Shown here piece after piece: positions 1 through 5,701 of a stretch of 6,314 bases of DNA. The stretch's first letter is position 1, and the number at the start of each line of letters is the position of its first letter. The DNA lies in NCBI GenBank assembly GCA_030640215.1, contig DAOWJU010000030.1, forward strand, positions 1 to 6,314, read 5' to 3'. A program made the position numbers and the translations under genes. This stretch comes from Desulfuromonadales bacterium (lineage in GTDB: Bacteria > Desulfobacterota > Desulfuromonadia > Desulfuromonadales > BM103). The notes beneath the pieces were generated by a model. It was given only the letters and a program-made list of their open reading frames with translations, was not told where the DNA came from and did not search any database.

Positions 1-1
1 C

Positions 2-349
2 CCGATTTTCCAGCGCGAGGGCAACGATCTCATCTGCGAGGTCCCCATCTCCTTCCCCCAGGCGGCGATTGGTTGTGAGCTTGAAGTCCCAACCCTGGAA
101 GGTAAGGTTAAGCTTAAAGTTCCCGCTGGCACCCAAAGTGGCAAGGTTTTCAAGCTGGCTGGCAAAGGGATTCCGGTTCTGCAAGGTTATGGTCGCGGTG
201 ATGAGTTAGTCGTTGTGCGAGTGGAAACCCCAACCAGCTTAACGGCTCGCCAAAAAGAGCTGCTCAATGAATTTGCTAAAGAAGCGGGTGAAGAGATCCA
301 TCCGATGGGCAAAGGTTTTTTCGACAAGGTCAAGGAGCTGTTTGACTAA
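2..349 (+). CDS. dnaJ: Chaperone protein DnaJ, C-terminal 115 residues (5' truncated by the window)
   Basis: DnaJ is the Hsp40 co-chaperone that delivers unfolded clients to DnaK and stimulates its ATPase in the cytoplasm. The open frame enters from the window edge and ends at TAA 347–349. Its first visible residues, [10 protein letters not shown], are the conserved DnaJ CTD 'HPxFxREGNDL' segment. The rest of substrate-binding domain II follows: [17 protein letters not shown], then [19 protein letters not shown] and the GRGDELV motif. The tail [13 protein letters not shown] is the usual C-terminal dimerisation end. The J domain, G/F linker and zinc-finger region lie upstream, outside the window. 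The TAATG junction overlaps the next start by one base, so the two genes are probably co-transcribed and translationally coupled. Identification is by recognition of conserved motifs; only the left boundary is unknown. Confidence 0.95.
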   Translation, partial: PIFQREGNDLICEVPISFPQAAIGCELEVPTLEGKVKLKVPAGTQSGKVFKLAGKGIPVLQGYGRGDELVVVRVETPTSLTARQKELLNEFAKEAGEEIHPMGKGFFDKVKELFD

Positions 350-2259
350 TGCGCTTTAAGATCGCCAGTCTCTTGCTATGCATGACGTTGAGTCTCGATG
401 TGTCTATAGTCTTGAGTCTCAATACGTCCTCTGTTCTGTCACAGCCGACGGAAGCTCAGGCTTTACAGGCTGACGTTGCCATTCAGCGAGCACTCGATCA
501 TTATCACGCTGGCAAGCTCAACGAGGCAACCGGCCTGCTGCGCGGTTTCGTCATCAGCCAGCCAGATTCCGACCTGATCAACCAGGCCTACTATTACCTG
601 GCCCGTATCCATCACGATCTTGAAGACCCAACGACCGCCATCGACTATCTGGGCAAGATGACTGAAGTGGCTCACAGTCCAGCCAGCATTTTGTTGCAAA
701 GTGAAATATTACTACAGATGGATGACGCAGTTCGTGCTGTCGAGCAACTGCTGCAATCAGACACACATAACTGGACGTTACCGGAACGTCAGGAACGCTA
801 CCTGACCTTGGCTGAAGGGTTGGTCATCCTTGATGAACCACAAAAAGCACTCTATTTCTATCAGCAGGCCCTGATGATTGAAGGTGAAGAATCTCCACGC
901 GATGTTCTGACCCGTATCTATACCCTGCAGAGCGACCGGTTTAGCTGGGCAGACCTTACCGAGGTGGCTTTCATGTATCATGATAAGCCGGTTGCCTACC
1001 TGGCGATGCTGCAACTTGGCTGGCGGTCTCTGGCTGCAGGCCAGAAGGAACTGGCCCAGGAATGGGCGTCAGCGGCCATGGCAGCGCCAGCTGGTTTTGC
1101 CTACCGTGAAGAAGCCCTGGCTCTACAATCACAACTGACCGACCCGACTCAACTGCAACGCGCCATCGGTATCTTGCTCCCTTTAAGTGGCCGCTATGCC
1201 GCTTTTGGCCAAAGAGTCCAGCGCGGCATGGAACTGGCGCGAAAAACCTTTCGCCCCCACATCCCGGTGCGCTTTATTTACCGCGATACAGCCGGGGACG
1301 AAACGGTCGCCGCACAGCAGGTTGCTGAGCTGGCAATCAGTGACCGTGTCATGGGAATCGCTGGGCCGCTGGTTGGTAACGCCGCTCTGGGTGCGACTAG
1401 ACGAGCCAATCAGGAGCGTACGCCACTCTTGACGATGTCACAAAAACAGGGGCTGGCGGCCTCAAGCCTCTATGTTTTCCGCAACTCGCTGACACCGCAA
1501 CTGCAAGTTCGGGCGCTCATCGACTACGCCATGGAAGAACGCGGTTTCTCCCAGTTTGGCATCATGAGTCCACAGACCCGACAGGGCGAGAATTTTGCCG
1601 CAGTTTTCCGAGAAGAAGTCATGCGCCGTGGCGGAGAGATCATCTCTGAGCAGAGCTATCTTACGGATCAGACCGACTTCCGTTCCCAGGTTCGCTTACT
1701 GCAAGGGCTCGACCCGAATGCGCCTGATGAGGAAGAAAACAAAAAGGATCCCGATGATCCCAATGCCATCGCAGAGGAGGAAGAGCCACCGCCTTTCGAG
1801 GCACTCTTTATCCCTGATTATGCTGATCGTATCAGCTTGCTCGCTCCGCAATTGGCCTTTTATGGCCTGGAGGGAGTCCAGTTGCTCGGTCCCAATGGCT
1901 GGAACGATGCCGAACTGCCACGCTTGACCCGCCAGTTTGTGGAGGGCGCTGTTTTCACCGACGGCTTCTTCCGCCACAGCGACTACCCCTTCGTACAAGA
2001 CTTTGTCGAACAGTATTTCAGCCAATACAATGAAGAGCCGACCATCCTCGAAGCCCAGGGCTACGATATCGCTGGCATTCTGCTGACTCTGCTTAACGAC
2101 TCGAGTGTGCGTAGCCGTGAAGACTTGCGGCGGGCTCTGGCGCAAATACAGAATTATCCCGGAGTGACCGGGGCGACCCGATTCGATTTTATCGGCGAAG
2201 CCGACAAAATCCTTTTCCTTCTGCAAGTGCAGAAAGGGACGATTGTGCAGATTAACTAG
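349..2259 (+). CDS. Exported LpoA-like / penicillin-binding-protein-activator-type protein (helical repeats + periplasmic-binding fold)
   Basis: A 636-residue envelope protein. Residues 1–38 read as a signal peptide: MRFK, then a hydrophobic stretch, with a possible signal peptidase I site after AQA (36–38). C11 follows LLL rather than a proper lipobox, so a lipid anchor is not supported. Residues about 40–265 are helical and TPR-like (e.g. ALDHYHAGKLNEA and YYYLARIHHDLEDPTTAIDYL). From about 272 (IGILLPLSGRYAAFGQRVQRGMELA region) to the end it matches the type 1 periplasmic-binding fold (Peripla_BP_6/LpoA class), including GIAGPLVG and LLGPNGWND. An acidic, proline-rich insert (about 454–482) precedes the FEALFIPDY strand. 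E. coli LpoA activates PBP1A; activation of peptidoglycan synthesis here is inferred from architecture only, and an ABC-type ligand-binding role is the alternative. The ATG at 349 overlaps the dnaJ stop, with AAGGAG at 332–337 as a somewhat distant ribosome-binding site. The TAG stop lies in the CTAG flanking an inserted element. Confidence 0.85.
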   Translation: MRFKIASLLLCMTLSLDVSIVLSLNTSSVLSQPTEAQALQADVAIQRALDHYHAGKLNEATGLLRGFVISQPDSDLINQAYYYLARIHHDLEDPTTAIDYLGKMTEVAHSPASILLQSEILLQMDDAVRAVEQLLQSDTHNWTLPERQERYLTLAEGLVILDEPQKALYFYQQALMIEGEESPRDVLTRIYTLQSDRFSWADLTEVAFMYHDKPVAYLAMLQLGWRSLAAGQKELAQEWASAAMAAPAGFAYREEALALQSQLTDPTQLQRAIGILLPLSGRYAAFGQRVQRGMELARKTFRPHIPVRFIYRDTAGDETVAAQQVAELAISDRVMGIAGPLVGNAALGATRRANQERTPLLTMSQKQGLAASSLYVFRNSLTPQLQVRALIDYAMEERGFSQFGIMSPQTRQGENFAAVFREEVMRRGGEIISEQSYLTDQTDFRSQVRLLQGLDPNAPDEEENKKDPDDPNAIAEEEEPPPFEALFIPDYADRISLLAPQLAFYGLEGVQLLGPNGWNDAELPRLTRQFVEGAVFTDGFFRHSDYPFVQDFVEQYFSQYNEEPTILEAQGYDIAGILLTLLNDSSVRSREDLRRALAQIQNYPGVTGATRFDFIGEADKILFLLQVQKGTIVQIN

Positions 2260-2271
2260 GAGCCTGTCTGA
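2256..2271 (+). repeat. Left terminal inverted repeat with CTAG flank
   Basis: CTAGGAGCCTGTCTGA matches the reverse complement of 2408–2423 at 15 of 16 positions (T versus C at base 2269). Its TAG (2257–2259) is the stop codon of the upstream exported protein. Confidence 0.85.
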
Positions 2272-2279
2272 CAATGATT

Positions 2280-2307
2280 GGCCAGCTGCAAATCCAGCTG
2301 TCTGGCC
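2280..2307 (+). repeat. Internal hairpin of the MITE-like element (left)
   Basis: GGCCAG (2280–2285) pairs with CTGGCC (2302–2307). An inner CTG/CAG pairing extends the stem. In RNA this would fold next to the upstream stop codon. Confidence 0.5.
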
Positions 2308-2326
2308 CATATTTCAGCTCCTTTTC

Positions 2327-2350
2327 AGCCCATAGCCACTGCTATGAGCT
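2327..2350 (+). repeat. Internal hairpin of the MITE-like element (centre)
   Basis: CATAGC (2331–2336) pairs with GCTATG (2341–2346) around a CACT loop. After one mismatch the stem extends by AGC/GCT (2327–2329 and 2348–2350). No U-tract follows, so it is not a canonical terminator. Confidence 0.55.
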
Positions 2351-2407
2351 ATCAAATGAGCTAAAATCTGTTCTCAAACTTCTGAATTTTCGCTATGGCC
2401 CCTATTC

Positions 2408-2423
2408 TCGGACAGGCTCCTAG
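2408..2423 (-). repeat. Right terminal inverted repeat with CTAG flank
   Basis: TCGGACAGGCTCCTAG is the inverted partner of 2256–2271. It ends 3 bases before the ATG of the next gene, so the repeat occupies the position where that gene's ribosome-binding site would be. Confidence 0.85.
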
Positions 2424-2426
2424 ACA

Positions 2427-3203
2427 ATGAAGACACCGCTATTTAATTATTTTGTCTTACTGTTGATCCTCGGGCTGGTCTCCGCCTGTTCAAAACCACT
2501 TGTCATTGAAGACCATAACAACCTGGATCTGACGGGTACAGGCATCACCGGTCAGGTCACCGATAGCCGTGGTGTCCCAGCTACCGGTGCCTACGTTTAC
2601 GCCTACCGCAACCCACGCAGTAACTTGCGTGGCCCAGCCGATTTTGAATCTCAGGTCAACAAAAAGAGCAGCTATTTCCTTGACCTTGTCGAAGGTGACT
2701 ACTACCTCGTCGCGCGTATGCGTCTGTCTGGCGCCGATGCCGGGCCACCGAAAGCGGGTGATGCCTGGGCATTGCCAACAAAGAACCCGGTCAGAGTGCA
2801 GCCAGGAGAGATCACAATGGTCAACTTCGTCCTGCAGGGCGTCGCGCAACCGATGCTAATGCGCGAGGGCACACTGACCAGTGGCGATACCGGCTTTACC
2901 GGACAGCTGGTCGACCAAGACAGCCAACCACTTCCAGGTGCCTTTGTGATCGCTTATCCTGACACCGATTTTCAACGCATGCCGGAGGCGACCTCACCAT
3001 CGGTCGGCGAAGACGGCCGCTTCCATCTCTATGTCGAACGCCCTGGCCAGTGGTGCCTTGCTGCCCGAACTCGCACCCGCGGCCAACCAATTGCCGGTGA
3101 ACCTTATGGCACGTTGGGTGAAAAGAACTCCAGCTGTCGTAACGCCACCTCTGGACAAGTTATCGATGTCGGCACGATTCGCCTGACACCCTATCGACAG
3201 TGA
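2427..3203 (+). CDS. Lipoprotein with two carboxypeptidase-regulatory-like (beta-sandwich) domains, function unknown
   Basis: A 258-residue protein. The N-terminus is a type II signal peptide: MKTPLF, a hydrophobic core, then lipobox VSA-C21, so the mature protein should be lipid-anchored at the periplasmic face or outer membrane. Two related modules follow. Module 1 (about 40–137) starts ITGQVTDSRGVPATGAYVYAYR and module 2 (about 157–254) starts FTGQLVDQDSQPLPGAFVIAY. Each continues with a strand such as YFLDLVEGDYYLVARMR or FHLYVERPGQWCLAARTR and ends in a VxxGxIxxVxFVL / VIDVGTIRL strand. This is the pattern of carboxypeptidase-regulatory / CnaB-like folds and points to an ancient internal duplication. 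Module 2 has two cysteines, C210 and C237, that could form a disulfide. ATG 2427 is chosen because the signal peptide begins there, although no good Shine-Dalgarno precedes it. It probably belongs to the dnaJ/LpoA-like operon, now separated by the inserted element. I do not recognise a specific gene name. Confidence 0.85.
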   Translation: MKTPLFNYFVLLLILGLVSACSKPLVIEDHNNLDLTGTGITGQVTDSRGVPATGAYVYAYRNPRSNLRGPADFESQVNKKSSYFLDLVEGDYYLVARMRLSGADAGPPKAGDAWALPTKNPVRVQPGEITMVNFVLQGVAQPMLMREGTLTSGDTGFTGQLVDQDSQPLPGAFVIAYPDTDFQRMPEATSPSVGEDGRFHLYVERPGQWCLAARTRTRGQPIAGEPYGTLGEKNSSCRNATSGQVIDVGTIRLTPYRQ

Positions 3204-3224
3204 TCAGCCTTCGAGAGAAAACCC

Positions 3225-3254
3225 TTTACAGAAAAGCATTCTTTAGTGTATTTT
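3225..3254 (+). promoter_or_regulatory. Possible sigma-70 promoter for tRNA-Ser / SRP RNA
   Basis: TTTACA (3225–3230, 5/6 to the -35 consensus), an 18-bp spacer, then TATTTT (3249–3254, 4/6 to the -10) preceded by TG at 3247–3248. Transcription would begin near 3261, only a few bases before the tRNA. Visual match only. Confidence 0.35.
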
Positions 3255-3265
3255 TCCTCTTCTGC

Positions 3266-3355
<90 letters not shown>

Positions 3356-3410
3356 TATTTTTCAGGCCATAGCCCATTTCTTTTTCAGGATATGGCATAT
3401 TTGCCGTCAG

Positions 3411-3520
3411 AAGTGACAGCCGGGTCCCGCGCAACAGACGGTCGTGAACTCCGTCAGACCCGGAAGGGAGCAGCGGCAGCGGTCTCAGCTGTGTGCCGCG
3501 GGAGTGCCTGGCTGTCACTT
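3411..3520 (+). ncRNA. ffs: Signal recognition particle RNA, small bacterial (4.5S-like) type
   Basis: This is the RNA scaffold that binds Ffh and stimulates its GTPase pairing with FtsY for co-translational membrane targeting. The ends AAGTGACAGCC (3411–3421) and GGCTGTCACTT (3510–3520) are perfectly complementary. A second helix is CCCGCG (3426–3431) with CGCGGG (3497–3502). The apical domain reads CAGACCCGGAAGGGAGCAG, with the GGAA tetraloop at 3462–3465 closed by CCC/GGG, and the UCAG/AGCA symmetric loop typical of the Ffh-binding site. The core is 110 nt, close to the 114 nt of E. coli 4.5S RNA. An outer pairing TTGCCG (3401–3406) with CGGCAA (3525–3530) suggests the precursor extends to about 3401–3530. 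There is no Alu domain, as expected for Gram-negative small SRP RNA. The ends are uncertain by about 10 nt. Confidence 0.93.
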
Positions 3521-3523
3521 GTG

Positions 3524-3538
3524 CCGGCAAATCGCCGG
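3524..3538 (+). repeat. Small hairpin between SRP RNA and dnaX, competing with the SRP outer stem
   Basis: CCGGC (3524–3528) can pair with GCCGG (3534–3538) around AAATC. The same left arm overlaps CGGCAA, which can instead close the SRP RNA with TTGCCG (3401–3406). The downstream sequence TTACGTTGTTT is only mildly T-rich, so at best this is a weak terminator or processing signal. Confidence 0.35.
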
Positions 3539-3572
3539 TTACGTTGTTTCCCACCATCCGAACTGTGAGACA

Positions 3573-5258
3573 ATGGCCTATCTTGTACTCGCCCGAAAGT
3601 GGCGCCCACAAAACTTTACCGACTTGATTGGCCAGGAACATGTCAGTCAAACCCTGTCGAACGCCATTCGTTCCGGTCGGATTCACCATGCTTTCCTCTT
3701 TACCGGCGCCCGTGGTGTCGGCAAAACCTCGGCAGCCCGCATCCTCGCTAAAGCATTAAACTGCGAAGAGGCACTCTCCGACCAGCCTTGTGGCGCCTGT
3801 TCCTCCTGCCTGGAAGTCACCGCCGGCAACGACCTTGATGTCCTCGAAATCGATGGTGCCTCAAATACCGGTGTCGACGATGTCCGTGAGCTAAGGGAAA
3901 ATATTCGCTACCTGCCGAGCCGTTCGCGCTTTAAAATCTTCATTATCGACGAAGTCCACATGCTCTCGACCAATGCCTTCAACGCACTATTGAAAACCCT
4001 TGAGGAACCTCCAGAGCATGCCAAGTTCATCTTTGCCACCACGGAACCACACAAAATCCCGATAACCATTCTGTCACGCTGCCAGCGTTTTGATTTCCGC
4101 AAGATCCCCCTGGCTAAAGTCGCTGGCCGTTTGCGTGAAATTGCCGACGCAGAAAAGTTGACGATTTCTGACCGCAGCCTCAGCCTGGTCGCCCGACAGG
4201 GTGAAGGCAGCATGCGGGATGCGCTATCCACCCTCGACCAGGTGATTGCATTCGCTGGTGATGAAGTGGACGATGACGCCGTACAATCCCTGCTTGGCAT
4301 GGTTGATCGCCGCCTTCTGCTTGACACTGTCGAGGCCGTTATCCAACGAGACAGTCGACGGGCACTCGATTCGGTACGACGGGTTGATCAACTCGGCTTG
4401 GCCCTGCGGCAATTCACCCAGGATCTTCTGGAAATGTTTCGTGGCATGGTCATTTGTAAAGTGGTCGAAGAACCTGCCGAAATGCTCGATCTGGTCGGTG
4501 ACGAGCTGAAGGAACTGAAGGCTCTGGCTGAAGACGCTACGCTTGAAGATTTGCAGCGCATCGTCGCTTTACTTATGAAAGCTCAGAGTGAGTTGGTCCA
4601 TAGCGGCTACCCGTTATTAACCCTTGAGATGAGTCTGGTGCGCCTGGCGACTCTTGCGCCCTCTCAGGATCTTGGCAAACTCATCAAGCACATCGAAAAC
4701 CTTGAGAAACGCCTGGGTTCGACACCCTTAGCGAAAACTCAGAGCACACCGCAACGTACGCCCCCACAGACCAGAAATGCACCGTCACCCCAGACCACAG
4801 AGGCTCCACCGCCAAAAAAGCCTGAAGCCCCCGTCGTCACATCAACCGACAGCAAGGGATGGCAGGGGCTGGTTGAACAGGTCAAACAAAGCCGACCAAT
4901 GCTCGGTTCGGTCATGGAACATGGCCGCTTGCTCAAACTGGAGCCACCGCTGCTTGAGATTGGCTATCCCAATGATTCATTCATGATCAGCCAGCTTCAA
5001 GAGCAGGATATCTGCCAGGATCTTGAAACCCTGGCAACGGAATATTTTGGTCAAACGATAAAACTGCGAGTCTCTGCCATTGACAACATGCAACAGGATG
5101 CTCCGCCGTCTCTGGTAGAAACCCGCCAGGCCGAAGAGACTGATCGCATGCGGCGCCTGCAGGATGATGCCATTGAGCATCCGGCTCTGAAAGCAGTGCA
5201 GAATATCTTTGACGGCGAAATCAAGAAAGTCATCCCCATCGACAAGGGCTTTGTTTAA
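3573..5258 (+). CDS. dnaX: DNA polymerase III subunit tau (with candidate frameshift product gamma)
   Basis: The clamp-loader ATPase that loads the beta clamp and, as tau, couples polymerase cores to the DnaB helicase. It is 561 residues from ATG 3573 (MAYLVLARKWRP, the family's standard N-terminus). The frame stays open upstream to an ATG at 3444, but that stretch lies in the SRP RNA and is rejected. AAA+ features: Walker A GARGVGKT (45–52); zinc module C64, C73, C76, C79; Walker B FIIDEVH (123–129); sensor 1 FATTEPHKIP near 154–163; arginine finger in LSRCQRF (167–173); sensor 2 GSMRDA with R215. The clamp-loader collar follows to about 365, then a Pro/Thr/Lys-rich linker (about 384–424) and the tau-specific C-terminal domain (about 428–561). 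A slippery heptamer sits in the linker. The ribosome-binding site is weak (GTGAG at 3565–3569). It lies in the conserved dnaX–ybaB–recR order. Confidence 0.97.
   Translation: MAYLVLARKWRPQNFTDLIGQEHVSQTLSNAIRSGRIHHAFLFTGARGVGKTSAARILAKALNCEEALSDQPCGACSSCLEVTAGNDLDVLEIDGASNTGVDDVRELRENIRYLPSRSRFKIFIIDEVHMLSTNAFNALLKTLEEPPEHAKFIFATTEPHKIPITILSRCQRFDFRKIPLAKVAGRLREIADAEKLTISDRSLSLVARQGEGSMRDALSTLDQVIAFAGDEVDDDAVQSLLGMVDRRLLLDTVEAVIQRDSRRALDSVRRVDQLGLALRQFTQDLLEMFRGMVICKVVEEPAEMLDLVGDELKELKALAEDATLEDLQRIVALLMKAQSELVHSGYPLLTLEMSLVRLATLAPSQDLGKLIKHIENLEKRLGSTPLAKTQSTPQRTPPQTRNAPSPQTTEAPPPKKPEAPVVTSTDSKGWQGLVEQVKQSRPMLGSVMEHGRLLKLEPPLLEIGYPNDSFMISQLQEQDICQDLETLATEYFGQTIKLRVSAIDNMQQDAPPSLVETRQAEETDRMRRLQDDAIEHPALKAVQNIFDGEIKKVIPIDKGFV
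4799..4870 (+). promoter_or_regulatory. Candidate programmed -1 ribosomal frameshift site in dnaX
   Basis: The codons CCA AAA AAG (4812–4820) contain A AAA AAG (4814–4820) in exact slippery phase, identical to the E. coli dnaX heptamer. After a -1 slip the next codons are GCC (4820–4822) and TGA (4823–4825), giving a 417-residue gamma-like protein ending KKA; E. coli gamma has 431 residues. AGAGG (4799–4803), an internal SD-like element, ends exactly 10 nt before the heptamer, as in E. coli. Downstream, AGCCCC (4826–4831) can pair with GGGGCT (4865–4870), 5 nt after the heptamer, with an inner GTCG/CGAC (4833–4836, 4847–4850). All of this is seen in the sequence; that the site is used in vivo is inference. 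Confidence 0.75.
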
Positions 5259-5335
5259 AGGAAAAGTGACGTGTAGCACGGAATGCGTGGCGCGAAAAAA
5301 CAAAACCAAATACAACTGTTCAGCATTCTAAAATA

Positions 5336-5342
5336 GAGGGAG
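5336..5342 (+). promoter_or_regulatory. Strong ribosome-binding site of ybaB
   Basis: GAGGGAG lies 8 nt before the ATG at 5351 and fixes that start. The 92-bp gap after dnaX otherwise holds no recognisable gene. A TAAAAT (5329–5334) lacks a convincing -35. Confidence 0.75.
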
Positions 5343-5350
5343 AATACGAC

Positions 5351-5668
5351 ATGGCAAAAGGCGGTATGGGTAATATCATGAAACAGGCGCAGCAGATGCA
5401 GCGTCGTATGGCTGAGCTACAGGAAGAGCTTGAGAACAAGAAGGTCGAGGCGTCTGCCGGTGGCGGTATGGTCACGGCTGTAGTGAGTGGTAAGCAGCAA
5501 CTGCTTGAGCTAAGCATTGATCCGACAGTCGTCGATCCGGACGACGTGGAAATGCTCCAGGATCTGGTGACAGCGGCCGTCAACGAAGCGATCAAGCAGA
5601 GCCAGAAAATGTCTCAGGACGAGATGAGTAAACTCACCGGCGGCATGAACCTCCCGGGTCTCTTTTAG
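5351..5668 (+). CDS. ybaB: YbaB/EbfC family nucleoid-associated DNA-binding protein
   Basis: A 105-residue protein, the usual family length. Family members form homodimers ('tweezers') that bind DNA and are commonly encoded between dnaX and recR; their precise cellular role is not settled. Seen here: a Met/Gln-rich N-terminal helix (GGMGNIMKQAQQMQRRMAEL, 4–23) leading into a charged helix ELENKKVEA; the glycine turn SAGGGMVTAVVSGKQQLL (35–52); the strand LSIDPTVVDPDDVEMLQDLV, diagnostic for the family; a helix AAVNEAIKQSQ; and a flexible tail with TGGMNLPGLF. Translation starts at ATG 5351 behind a strong GAGGGAG. A long hairpin begins 2 bp past the stop. Linked to dnaX (92-bp gap) and recR (245-bp gap). 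Confidence 0.95.
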   Translation: MAKGGMGNIMKQAQQMQRRMAELQEELENKKVEASAGGGMVTAVVSGKQQLLELSIDPTVVDPDDVEMLQDLVTAAVNEAIKQSQKMSQDEMSKLTGGMNLPGLF

Positions 5669-5669
5669 T

Positions 5670-5701
5670 TGCTTTTATGGCGAGTCCTCGCCACAAAAGC
5701 A
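5670..5701 (+). repeat. Long hairpin immediately after ybaB
   Basis: TGCTTTT + TGGCGAG (5670–5676, 5678–5684) pair with CTCGCCA + AAAAGCA (5687–5693, 5695–5701), with a single A·C mismatch in between. This is about a 13-bp usable stem once a small loop opens. It is not followed by a T-run in either direction, so it is not a textbook intrinsic terminator. It could protect the 3' end of the mRNA or act as an atypical terminator or attenuator before recR. Confidence 0.6.

Larger units (their letters stand above)
2260..2419. mobile_element. MITE-like 160-bp element with terminal inverted repeats and CTAG flanks
   Basis: The left end GAGCCTGTCTGA (2260–2271) and the right end TCGGACAGGCTC (2408–2419) are inverted repeats with one mismatch in 12. 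Both are flanked by CTAG (2256–2259 and 2420–2423), so the symmetric region is 16 bp per side including the flanks. Weaker similarity between the ends continues inward for roughly 15 more bases. CTAG duplications are known for IS5-type transposases (YTAR targets). Because CTAG is palindromic, a TA duplication with slightly longer ends is equally possible, so the family is not assigned. There is no open frame able to encode a transposase, hence a non-autonomous element. Two internal hairpins are visible (2280–2307 and 2327–2350), plus a near-tandem 12-mer (ATGAGCTATCAA / ATGAGCTAAAAT, 2343–2366). Confidence 0.75.

Noticed and set aside
1696..2310. 204-codon reverse-strand frame opposite the LpoA-like gene
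   Set aside because: It has no recognisable domain and covers a confidently coding + strand region and the end of the inserted element; it is a shadow frame.
3356..3396. Repeated TTTTTCAGG and the inverted pair GCCATA / TATGGC between the tRNA and SRP RNA
   Set aside because: The pairing spans a long loop with only 6 bp, and no promoter spacing or terminator T-run fits it.
3444..3572. 43-residue N-terminal extension of DnaX from an upstream ATG
   Set aside because: It lies within the SRP RNA and its leader, and MAYLVLARKWRP at 3573 is the conserved family start.
5270..5289. Alternating CGTG / CACG / CGTG between dnaX and ybaB that could form two competing 4-bp hairpins
   Set aside because: The stems are too short and lack a following T-run; chance is the simpler explanation.
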